Assembly (NCBI RefSeq): GCF_048544455.1
Contig: NC_133538.1
Coordinates: forward strand, 3,812,658-3,876,657
Direction: 5' to 3'
Source of the DNA: Silene latifolia
Lineage: Eukaryota; Streptophyta; Magnoliopsida; Caryophyllales; Caryophyllaceae
DNA: 64,000 bases
Positions within the stretch are counted from its first letter, which is position 1. Every line of letters begins with the position of its first letter. The notes under the pieces were generated by a model. The model had not been told where the DNA came from. It worked only from the letters and a program-made list of their open reading frames with translations, and made no database searches. Below are positions 54,464 to 64,000 of this stretch, piece after piece. The position numbers were made by a program, and so were the translations under genes.

Positions 54464-57400
54464 AAGGGATATCAGAGCGACGATTTTGGAACATGTAACT
54501 AATGAACCTAATGAATATAGGGAGTCAAAATAAAATGAACCCGGGAAGAAGTTGTTAGGAGCTAATGCAAAGGCTTTGGAAACGTCCTAAAGTCGCGAAC
54601 TCGCCCTACAACTTTGAACCGGTCACTATGGGGTGTCATGGGATCACTATGTGTTTACTTATGTTTATATGAATATGTTGGATGGATGTTATGTGGTTGA
54701 ATGGAGGTGTGGTGGAAAATATAAAGTTGATTGTTTATGATAACATGAATTGTGTTGGGAGCGCCACTAGTTTACAATTATTTATATGCATATGATTGGA
54801 TAAATATGGTGGATGAATATGTTTGATGAATAAATTGTATGAATACGTTGTATGAATATGATCGATGAATTGGTTTGAAAAGATGAAGTAAGTAATTGCA
54901 TGAGAATATGAAATTCATGTGGAGAACATGTTTATGTGATGGAAGTGGATTTTCTACTGTTGCTATGTTAGTAACATGTGAATAGGGGATTTTATGTCGT
55001 ATATTATGTTATTGTTTTACGTAAGGGTATGGAATAAAAGCATGTGGGTAATACATGATTGACAAGTTGAATAATATATGTGAATGATGGATGTTGTTGC
55101 TTGGCTTTTGAAGATAGTAACATGTGGTTAGGGATACTTGTTTTATGAGCATTGAGTTGTTTTTGTTTACTTTGTTGTTGTTTAAGTTGTTTGGAAGTAA
55201 AAATCAAGTAGTTATATTGTCCGATTACAGCAAAGTTGTCTTTAAACTGTTATAACTTGAGATGAATATATGATTTTGATGTGATTCCACTTGGAGGTGA
55301 TAATTAGTTCTTTTATGATTCTAACGATAAGTCACACGCCCAAAATGACAAAGAAACGAGTGAAATATGACCGTTTTACAAAAATTGAACAGTGTTGAGA
55401 ACTGCGTAGGGTACTCGATCGAGTGGCCCTACTCGATCGAGTACACCTCTTGTTACTCGATCGAGTAGCCCTTACTCGATCGAGTAGCCCTGGTAATTTG
55501 TTGTACGTGCTTCTGACCTTCACCTACTCGATCGAGTAGGCTGAACTCGATCTAGTAACCCCTGTTTTGGGTCATATGCTTATCTCTTGACTTCGTCGCA
55601 TATCATGTTTAGTTGAAAATTGTTCTTTTACTTCTTTATGCATTGTTTTGCATATGTGTTGGCCCTGATCCGTAAGTTACCCAATCTTATGATGAGGGGA
55701 GTGGGACCTTATAATGGTTATGAGTTTGGTGGGGAGACATGAGTTATATGTGGTTGTGATGAATAGTAGAAAAAGAAAGGAAGATGGATGAGCTTATCGA
55801 GACAGGGAGAATGTTTTGTGAGATAGTGATGTAAAGGTAAGTGTATATGGACAAGGGGTGATGTAAGTTTAAGGAATGTAAGAATGAAAAGGTTGAGATG
55901 AGGGATGCGAATAGTGGTAAATTGGGATGTGTAAGGATTTATGGAAGGAGATGGTTAGGATTGTGTTGGTTACGGTTATAATTGATGGAAGGTCGTTGTA
56001 GAGGGATGGAACCAAATGGTGTATAGTGAGATCAAGTCATGCCGCGATGTGTAGATAATGATCGAGTTTAGGAATTTGTATTATCAAGACGTGAAACTAA
56101 TGTGTGATTTCCTTGGGCAATTAACGGTATGAAATGAGTTTTGGTTTCTAGATGCGAAAAAAAAGGTTGAAGAGTAAACTTTGCGTGTGTAGACGGATTG
56201 GTGACAAGTGTGACTGATAGCATGATGAGAGAAGATCCATGGTAAGAAAGAGTGAGATGGTACTGATATGAAATAAAGGGATTTGAGTTTTGGAGCAATG
56301 AGAAGGTAACCGGAGCACTAAAGAGTTAGGTAGAAGGAATAAGGAGTTGAATTGTTAATTGATTTTGTCGAGTGTAAAAAGAAAAGAATGAGGCGAGTAA
56401 ACTAGGAGAATGTTTACCGGATTATGTGATATAGAAGTAAGAAATCATCGAGATGTATGATACTATCATGAGGATGTGATTTAATGGTTATATAGGAGTT
56501 TTAGGACAACATGTTAGTCATGAGTTTCGAGGAATTAAGGGAGTAAGAAGTTTGTAGAGTATCTGCACGATATGAGATTTTGGTGGAGAGTTAGGTGACG
56601 ATACAATTAAGGATAGAATTGGGAAGAATGTTGAGGAAAATTTTGTTGATGAATTTGATGTTCGTTATTTGGAATGCTAACCGAAGATAGGAAAGGAACT
56701 GTTATATTTAGAGGTGAGTGTAAGAGATTTGTTATACGAACAGTGGTGGTGTTGTCACTAGTGGTTAAGGGTGATGATATATAAGAAAGATAGCAATTCT
56801 AAAGAGGTTGATTTTGTAGAGGCCGGATTAATATGTACAGTTGTGAGGAAGTATAAGATGTGGTTATAGGTGGCGGTTGCTAGTAGTTGAGTATTAGCGG
56901 GTTGGCTATATTTAGCAGGAGGTGATGGTTATGTGAATGGGAGAATGTGTTATGAGGGGCATACGAGTTAAGCTCGGGCGAGAGGTAACTTTTATCAAAT
57001 GATAACTTACGTGATCAGGATTGACTAGTTGGATGTGATTACGGGTCTATGATGTGTATAAATGTTTGTGTGAGGTACCGACCTTACGAGAAGTGGTATG
57101 GTGTGATAGTTATAAAGTTATTATCTGAATGTTCTGTAATATATGTTGGGTAAGGTAACCTAATGGAATGATATTCAAAATTAATAGTTTGGATGATCTG
57201 GCATGGCTAGTTATACTTGTATGTGTATTCATGATATATGTTTATTCCGTGAAATGGTGTGGATGATATTCGTAAGGTTATTATCTGTTTATTCCGTATG
57301 AATTGTTGCGTTGTGATCTGGCAGAGCGGTTTTAAGGAAGTTTTCTTGTCAGGAAGTTACACCGAGTCAGTGTTTATGGGATTATATAAGTTGCGATGTC

Positions 57401-58821
57401 TATCATGTGGCTGTTGTGCCTCGGGTGGTGATCCGGGCACGGTACTTCGTTTTGTGATGCGGGTAATTTCGCGCTGCATTGCGGCTATTGGTGATGGTGT
57501 TGCGATGCCGTCATCGGTTGTGGTGGAGTAGACGGGATACTTATGAGACAAGTTTTGAAAGTGTATACCAGTTATATAGATTGTTGTTTTGTTTGCTGCT
57601 GTTTCCTGTGAGTTTCGGTTTGGGCATATAGACTGTTGTTTTGTTTATTGATGTTTCTTACCAGTTCCGGCTTGGGAATGAGGGTAGAGTATGATATGGA
57701 ATATAGTTGCACATGTGGCCGTTGTTGTCATGGTATAGTGATATTCTGTTAATGGGACATAGTTGTGAGAGGTTGTTGGAGTACTTTTGCTTTTGTTGTA
57801 GAGGAGGCATCAGTTGACATAGTAGTGGTAAGTGATTGGTGGAACATGTGTGGTACTGAACTGAAAACTACAGGTGGTTTATAACTTTTATTGGGATAGT
57901 GAGTATAGGGTGTTGGGAATTAATATCACGTTAAGTTATGGGTGAGTTTTGTGGTAATAAAAGAAAAGACCTTGAGAAGCTAATATGAGTGTGTGTAACA
58001 ATTGTGGGTCGTAAGTTATGATCGCGGAGATGAGTGCATATATATACAGAAGTATGTAGTTTTGCGGTAATGTTGAAGAGTTGGTGTGGTGGTTTTGCTG
58101 AGGATTTTATGGTATTGGTTAGAGGGAGTGTAGAATAATTTGAGGTAGGAGAACTGTTAGAGTAAGAGAACCTTGGAAATAGGAATGGTTTTAGGTGTTG
58201 AGGTTATAGGCGGTAATCTTTGACATGCGGTGGTGATATGGATAATGAGAAGATATGACTAAGGATCTAGTATTAGTGAGTTACGAGGACGTAACAATTA
58301 TCTTAAGAGGAGTAGGATGCGACAAAGAGAGTTTGATGGTTGTACATGTTGTAGTAGATTTGGAAGTTGAGTCTTGGTGGAGAATAAAGAATGGATTTGT
58401 ATTGTGGTTGATATTGTTAAAAGGTCATGGCCGTGCTTGTAGTAGTATGACGTTTAGAAGTGTGAGAATACTTTGATAGTGTTGATAGTTGGATGATGAT
58501 GCTTATGAGTGTGAGTAAAGTTCGAGGACGAAGTTCATTTTAAGGGTGGAAGAATGTAACATTCCGTTTGGCGGTTGATCTTGCTTGGTGGATTGTCTTG
58601 ACGTTGGATTTGCTAATGGGAAATAGGTTAGTGAAACGGAGGTAGCGACAACTGTGGTTGATATTATGGAGTTTGTATCGAGAAGCTATGCTATAGTTGA
58701 GACGATATCGTGAGCCGTGTTGTGGAAGTAGGCATAGTTGGTGGAGTTAGTGTTATATGTCCTTGTCTTATAGGTTGGGTTGGAACTTCGGGGACGAAGT
58801 TCGTTTTTAAGGAGGGAAGAC
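54464..58821 (+). other. Internal region of the LARD-like element
   Basis: 4.36 kb of G/T/A-rich sequence with no ORF I can support (longest about 90 codons). A palindrome cluster is at ~55408-55555. A polypurine-like run followed by TGTAACATTCCG at ~58540-58566 looks like a second, older 3' end. The hairpin GAACTTCG-GGGA-CGAAGTTC is at 58783-58802 with polypurine tract AAGGAGGGAAGAC at 58809-58821. Confidence 0.65.
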
Positions 58822-59260
58822 TGTAATACTACGGTTTTATGTGTTGTTCGGTACTCTATCGAGTGGGGCTTACTCTGTCGAGTAAGTGAGTTTGGGTTTC
58901 GAAATTGTGTTCTGCTGATGGGTACTCGATCGACTAAGTGTGGCACTCGATCGAGTAGGGATCACTCGATCGAGTAAGTCGGTTCTGCGGGTTGTTTTAG
59001 CCAGGTTTTGTTAGTAACGCGTGATTGATTTTTAAAGCTTTCCATCAGTTCCTTCATCACTTTTATCTTTTCTAAAACCTCTTAAAAGGAAAAGCAAGTT
59101 ACGTTACTTCCTTTCTTCGCGTTGCTATCAAATCCCAAAGGCTAGGGTCATTGGATCATCGTGTTCTTTACGCCGTTGAGTTCGTCGTGTCGTGGGTAAG
59201 ATCCTTGTATAGATTTTGTGTCTTTTCGTTGATTTTGATTGAAACCTTAATTGGGCAAAT
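58822..59260 (+). repeat. Truncated LTR of the LARD-like element
   Basis: Matches 53106 onward but lacks one palindrome unit (about 20 bp). Breaks off at AAATTGGG where it joins internal sequence. Confidence 0.8.
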
Positions 59261-59599
59261 TGGGATGTGTAAGGAATTATGGAAGGAGATGGTTAGGATT
59301 GTGTTGGTTACGGTGATAATTGATGAAAGGTCGTTGTAGAGGGATGGAAACAAATGGTTTATAGTGAGATCAAGTCATGCCGCAATGTGTAGATAATGGT
59401 CGAGTTTAGGAATTTGTATTATAAAGAGATGAAACTAATGTGTGATTTTCTTGGGTAATTAACGTTATGAAATGAGTTTTGGTTTCTAGAGGCGGAAAAA
59501 AAGGGTAAAGAGTAAACTTTACTTGTGTGGACGGATTGGTGACAAGTGTGACTGATAGCATGATGAGAGAAGATCCATGGTAAGAAAGAGTGAGATGGT
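59261..59599 (+). repeat. Second copy of LARD internal sequence
   Basis: Diverged copy of about 55925-56260 (ATGTGTAAGGAATTATGGAAGG ... AAGAGTGAGATGG), ending where the chromovirus LTR is inserted. Confidence 0.8.
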
Positions 59600-60963
59600 T
59601 GTAACACCCCCATACTCCAAGTGCCTTACCACGACCACTCAGGTATAAGGATGCTACCATCTCGGTTACCGGAGGCAATGATAATCATCAGACAATAACG
59701 AAACAGTATTTAAATAGTATAACTTTAGTGAAAGGTTACAATTCAAAGCCAAAACCAAAATACGAATACAAGTTCTCAAAACCAACTGTCTAATCAACTA
59801 AATGAAATGTTTATTAAACTACTAAAGCTACAGTGGAAGACTTCTATCATCGACGGTGGCACATCCCGGCTATCCCAAAGAACTCGACTCATACCTGCTC
59901 AATAACTGCTCACCATCCCCGAATGGATCACCACAGTTTTTAAAACATTAAACGGGGTCAGTGCTAATCACACAATTTATATAACCAACAGCACAGTAAA
60001 CAAATAGCTCAACGATCACACACACAATCACACCCACTCCAATCAATCTCTGTCACCGACTGTCCATTGGACCAGCCCTGTTAGTGGGGGACCGCAGCCG
60101 TACCCACCAAATTTCCGCTCATCATACCGAGCGATAACCCTGTCCCATTAATGTGCACATCCCCTCCCGTAGCAGGTTCCACGGAGGGCGAAACTAGGGC
60201 GTGAAGCCACTCCCGCAAATGACTCCACTCAGCCGAGAACGCATCTCGAGAACCAGAGACAAACAATCACAACCATTAAGCAGCAAAACCAACAACCGTC
60301 ACAATACGAATACGATAATATTCAACAATCACACAACACCAACAATGCTTTATGGGACTAATACTGAGTAGGGAAATCCTACCTGGAAAGCAACACAATC
60401 AGACGGTCTCACAGCTGATATCAAAAGGCTTCCTCTACGAATCCTCCTCCTAACATACAAACATATAATCACTACCAATCACGAAATACAACAAAAACCC
60501 CCCTAATCCCAAATTAGGGTTTAACCAACTTTAATGAAATACTATAAAAATGGTACGTAGATCTTACCCTCGACGCAAGGATCACAAAGGTATAAAGAAA
60601 GGTAAAAACCGACCTTCCAAGCTCCGGGATTTGTCAACAATGCGATTGATGCGAAGAACGTAGTTTGTTTTCTCTTTTGAAAGCAATTAGGTTGTAAAAG
60701 TGTTTAAAGAAAAGTGACGGAAGTAATTATATACTTAATCGCATTATTAACAAAACCCGACAAATCATCACCCCGTAAACCGCTACTCGATCGAGTAGCT
60801 GAGGTACTCGATCGAGTGCCCCCTTACTCGATCGAGTATCAACGTTACTCGATCGAGTACCCAACAGGTCAGAAACTATTTTTAAAACGCAACACACCCT
60901 TACTCGTCAGAGTAAGGCCTACTCGATAGAGTACCCACAGACTCATAAAACCATAGTATTACA
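59600..60963 (-). repeat. 3' LTR of the chromovirus (1364 bp)
   Basis: Starts TGTAATACTATGG (minus) and ends GTGTTACA. Four perfect and two imperfect ACTCGATCGAGT palindromes lie at ~60783-60932. The core GAGTCA-TTGCGGGAGTGG...GGGGATGTGCACATTAA matches the LTRs at 8650, 12588 and 53106. Confidence 0.9.
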
Positions 60964-60981
60964 GTCTTCCCTCCTTAAAAA

Positions 60982-61001
60982 GAACTTCGTCCCCGAAGTT
61001 C
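60982..61001 (-). other. Hairpin upstream of chromovirus polypurine tract
   Basis: GAACTTCG and CGAAGTTC, perfect 8-bp arms with a 4-nt loop, 5 nt upstream of the purine-rich tract. The same hairpin occurs at 12072-12091, 12550-12569 and 58783-58802 in related non-autonomous elements. Confidence 0.7.
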
Positions 61002-61197
61002 AAACCATAACAAAACAAAGACACACACTACAACACTCCCGACTCAACAACCAAACAAAACTCAACATAAAACATGTTACTAACCCAAACTCAACCCGAC
61101 TCAACCACAACAAACATACTGACACAACATAAAAAGGGTATAAAAAAACTCTTAAAACTCTTCGCGATCATCTTCTACCCCCCTAAAAGAAACAAGG

Positions 61198-62940
61198 TTA
61201 CGTCCCCGTAACCATACATACCTGATCAAAAAGGAAAGGGTAACGCTCTCTCATGGCCTCCTCTGCCTCCCATGTAGCTTCCTCAGTCTCGTGGTTAGAC
61301 CAAAGGATCTTATGCAAAACTGTCTCACCACTCCTAGTCTTCTTAACCTTCCGGTCAATAATCTGCTTAGGTACCTCAAGATATGATAAGGACTCATCTA
61401 GCTCTAAGCTCTCTGCCTCTAACACATGTGACGGGTCACTCACATACTTCCGTAGCTGAGATACATGAAACACGTTATGCACTCTCTCTAACGCAGCTGG
61501 TAAAGCCCGATGAACTTCTGAGATCTTATAAGGCCCGATGAACTTCTGACTCAGCTTGCCTTTCTTTCCAAATCTCATAACCCCATGCCTAGGAGACACT
61601 TTCAGAAGAACCTTATCCCCAACCTGAAACTCTATATCCCGGCGATGTAGATCTGCATAAGTCTTTTGCCTATCCTGAGCTGCTCTCATCCGTTCCCTGA
61701 TCATCTTAATCTGTTCAACCATCTCATGTACCATCTTTGGTCCTAGAACCACTGCCTCAGCACTGTCGTCCCAACAAATCGGACTCATACATCTCCTCCC
61801 ATATAAAGCCTCAAACGGTGCCATGCCAATACTAGTGTGATAGCTGTTGTTGTAAGAAAACTCGATCAAATCCAACCTCTGTTCCCAGCTACCACCAAAG
61901 TCCATCACACAAGCTCGTAACATATCCTCAAGAGTCTTGATCGTTCTCTCAGTCTGACCGTCTGTCGCAGGATGAAATGCTGTACTCATCTTCAAAGTTG
62001 TTCCCAAAGATTCCTGCAACTCTTTCCAAAACCTTGAGATAAACCTCGCATCTCTGTCAGATACTATGTCCTTAGGGACTCCATGTAACTTAAGCACATT
62101 CTTCCGATAAATCATAGCTAATTGTGCTTTAGTCCATGTATCTTTCATTGGCACAAAGTGAGCTGACTTGGTCAGTCGATCCACTATTACCCATATAATG
62201 TTGTTACCCTGTTGACTCTTTGGCAAACCCACGATAAAATCCATAGAAATGGATTCCCACTTCCACTCAGGTACCTCTGGAGACGGAATCTTACCTTGTG
62301 GTCGTCGCTGTTCCCCTTTAACTCTCTGGCATGTCAAACAACGGGCCACAAACTCAGCTGTTTCTTTATTCATCCCAGGCCACCAAAACGTGTTCTTTAA
62401 ATCCTTGTACAGCTTGTCACCACCTGGATGTACAGAATATGGTGTACAATATGCCTCTGTCATGATAGTCTTTTTCAACTCCTCATCATTAGGGACACAC
62501 CACCTACCATCAAACCTCAAACTACCATCTGTATGAATAGAGAATCGAGACACTGTCCCTTTATCTACTCCAGCTCTCCACTCAACCATCTTAGGAACCA
62601 ATGCTTGTTTACCTCGAATCTCATAAAAAAGATCAGGCTGTACTATCAAATCTCCCACGGCATCCCCTCTCTGCATCATATGTATCCCAAAGTTCCCCAC
62701 CTCATCTCTCAACCTCATCAAAGATAGAGCTGTACACAAAGAATGCACACTCTTCTTACTCAAAGCATCTGCAACAACATTGGTTTTCCCTTCATGGTAG
62801 ATAATATCCATGTCATAATCGCCAATCAGCTTCATCCACCTCCATTGTCTCATGTTAAACTCCTTTTGAGTGAAGATGTACTTGAGACTCTTGTGATCCG
62901 AAAATACCTTAAAGGTCGCCCATAAAGGTAATGTCTCCAA
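61198..62940 (-). CDS. Chromovirus RNase H end, integrase and chromodomain
   Basis: Opens within RNase H ([22 protein letters not shown]). The integrase zinc finger follows ([14 protein letters not shown]...CLTCQRVK), then the D-D-E core ([36 protein letters not shown]), the GPY/F region (FIGPYKI) and a C-terminal chromodomain ([33 protein letters not shown]). The chromodomain targets integration to chromatin in this lineage. 580 residues open. The true frame starts upstream in RT: a one-base loss near 62922 separates them. Confidence 0.92.
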   Translation of the reverse strand: METLPLWATFKVFSDHKSLKYIFTQKEFNMRQWRWMKLIGDYDMDIIYHEGKTNVVADALSKKSVHSLCTALSLMRLRDEVGNFGIHMMQRGDAVGDLIVQPDLFYEIRGKQALVPKMVEWRAGVDKGTVSRFSIHTDGSLRFDGRWCVPNDEELKKTIMTEAYCTPYSVHPGGDKLYKDLKNTFWWPGMNKETAEFVARCLTCQRVKGEQRRPQGKIPSPEVPEWKWESISMDFIVGLPKSQQGNNIIWVIVDRLTKSAHFVPMKDTWTKAQLAMIYRKNVLKLHGVPKDIVSDRDARFISRFWKELQESLGTTLKMSTAFHPATDGQTERTIKTLEDMLRACVMDFGGSWEQRLDLIEFSYNNSYHTSIGMAPFEALYGRRCMSPICWDDSAEAVVLGPKMVHEMVEQIKMIRERMRAAQDRQKTYADLHRRDIEFQVGDKVLLKVSPRHGVMRFGKKGKLSQKFIGPYKISEVHRALPAALERVHNVFHVSQLRKYVSDPSHVLEAESLELDESLSYLEVPKQIIDRKVKKTRSGETVLHKILWSNHETEEATWEAEEAMRERYPFLFDQVCMVTGT

Positions 62941-64000
62941 ATCTTGAGAGCAAACACCACTGCACCCAACTCCAGATCATGTGTAGGATAATTCTCCTCA
63001 TAAGGCTTCAACTGCCTAGAAGCATAGGCAATCACTTTACCATTCTGCATCATCACACATCCCAATCCATTCTTTGAGGCATCTGTATAAACCTCAAAGT
63101 TCTCGATCCCTTCAGGCAATGCTAAGATAGGAGCTGTGGTCAAACGCTCCTTTAATGTTTGGAACGCCGTCTCACAACTCTCATCCCAACGAAACCTGTT
63201 CTCTTTCCTCATCAAAGCTGTCATAGGTCTACCTTTCTTGGAGAAATCTTTCACGAACCGTCTGTAGTACCCAGCTAAACCCAAGAAACTCCTGATCTCA
63301 GCAACATTCTTTGGTGCTTCCCACTTTGTCACTGCCTCAATCTTTGCCGGATCCACAGCTACTCCCTCCTTAGAGATCACATGCCCCAGAAAAGCAACTT
63401 TTTCTAACCAGAACTCACACTTGGGCAGCTTATCATATAACTCATCCTCCCTCAAAGTCTGCAACACAATCCTCAGATGCTCCTCATGCTCCTCCTTAGT
63501 CTTGGAGTAGACTAAGATGTCATCGATAAACACCACCACAAACTTGTCCAAAAACTGTCTGAAGATTCTGTTCATCAAATCCATAAACACAGCCGGTGCA
63601 TTAGATAACCCAAACGGCATCACCACATACTCATAATGGCCATACCTCGACGTGAAAGCTGTCTTTGGTATGTCCACCTCTCTAATCTTCACCTGATGGT
63701 ACCCCGACCTCAAATCAATCTTGGAAAAGACTGATGCACCACTCAATTGATCAAACAGGTCATCTATCCTTGGCAAAGGATACTTGTTCTTCACCGTCAC
63801 TCGGTTCAGCTCTCTGTAGTCTATACACAACCTCAAACTCAAATCTTTCTTTTTCACAAAAAGAACTGGTGCTCCCCATGGTGATACACTAGGTCTAATG
63901 TATCCCTTCTCTATCAGATCATATAACTGTTTCCTGAGCTCCTTCATCTCTTTAGGACCCATCCGGTACGGTTCCTTAGAGATTGGCCCCGTCCCCGGTT
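62920..64000 (-). CDS. Chromovirus reverse transcriptase and RNase H start (partial at window end)
   Basis: The frame is open from the window edge through PISKEPYRM and the ATG at 63962. RT blocks: [85 protein letters not shown] and the catalytic FIDDILVYS. RNase H begins [17 protein letters not shown]...[11 protein letters not shown]. The frame then shifts (wrong tail to 62850) because one base is missing, and the correct reading continues in the ORF ending at 61198. Confidence 0.92.

Larger units (their letters stand above)
53106..59260 (+). mobile_element. Large coding-poor LTR element (LARD-like) with truncated 3' LTR
   Basis: 5' LTR 53106-54463 (TGTAATACTACGG...GTGTCACA), degenerate initiator-tRNA site GGGATATCAGAGC (54466-54478), 4.36 kb internal region without any convincing ORF, hairpin and polypurine tract (58783-58821), then a 3' LTR from 58822 that matches for about 440 bp. 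At 59260 the LTR switches to sequence from the internal region. Related in LTR core and 3' hairpin to the chromovirus downstream, so a non-autonomous Tekay-like derivative is inferred. Confidence 0.82.
59600..64000 (-). mobile_element. Ty3/Gypsy chromovirus (Tekay-like), 3' part
   Basis: Minus strand: RT, RNase H, integrase and chromodomain (63999-61198), ~190 bp untranslated, hairpin (61001-60982), polypurine tract (60976-60964), then the 3' LTR (60963-59600). The 5' half lies outside the window. Inserted into LARD-like sequence; the flanking bases ATGGT (59595-59599) are the likely duplication. Confidence 0.92.

Overview
This window looks like nuclear DNA of a flowering plant. Two host-type genes are recognisable: a UGT80-like glycosyltransferase and a four-exon class III peroxidase. 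Nearly everything else is plant transposable-element DNA: Ty1/Copia, Ty3/Gypsy, an RTE-like LINE, MULE-like and hAT/Tourist-type TIR elements. I suspect a Caryophyllales eudicot, but only from a general impression of the repeats, so treat that as weak.

Layout. 1-1927: a deletion-derived Copia element (minus strand) whose LTR carries a heat-shock-element array. 2243-3748: intronless UGT80-like gene with a premature stop 46 codons before its natural end. 4071-30755: one class III peroxidase gene on the minus strand, spread over 26.7 kb. Exon 4 is at 4071-4480, exon 3 at 16670-16831, exon 2 at 16932-17111, and exon 1 at 29437-29637 plus 30705-30755. Intron 3 holds MULE-like, hAT and Tourist elements, RTE fragments and a 5.2 kb non-autonomous LTR element nested inside a hAT MITE. 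Intron 1 (ancestrally about 103 bp) holds a 12.2 kb Sirevirus-type Copia element. Exon 1 is split by a 1.07 kb foldback element with a 9-bp target duplication.

31180-34705: an RTE 3' end with about 105 TTG repeats, then degenerate Gypsy-like sequence with a Tourist-like MITE and microsatellites. 34706-51528: a second Copia element with 124-bp LTRs, split by a 12.2 kb insertion (37575-49749). That insertion is a tandem array of two Athila-like non-autonomous Gypsy elements (LTR-internal-LTR-internal-LTR). 51534-53105: Gypsy-like remnants. 53106-59599: a coding-poor LTR element joined to part of a second copy. 59600-64000: the 3' part of a Tekay-like chromovirus (RT, RNase H, integrase, chromodomain, 3' LTR) running off the window.

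How the parts relate. Target-site duplications give insertion order: hAT MITE before the LTR element inside it; Copia before the Athila-like array inside it; hAT MITE in the Athila gag before the array duplicated. The most interesting signals are short DNA motifs rather than genes. One is a 21-nt dyad (CAACAGT-N7-ACTGTTG) repeated through the Sirevirus LTRs and coding regions in two codon phases. The other is a palindrome (ACTCGATCGAGT and variants) clustered in LTRs and internal regions of several Gypsy-type families.
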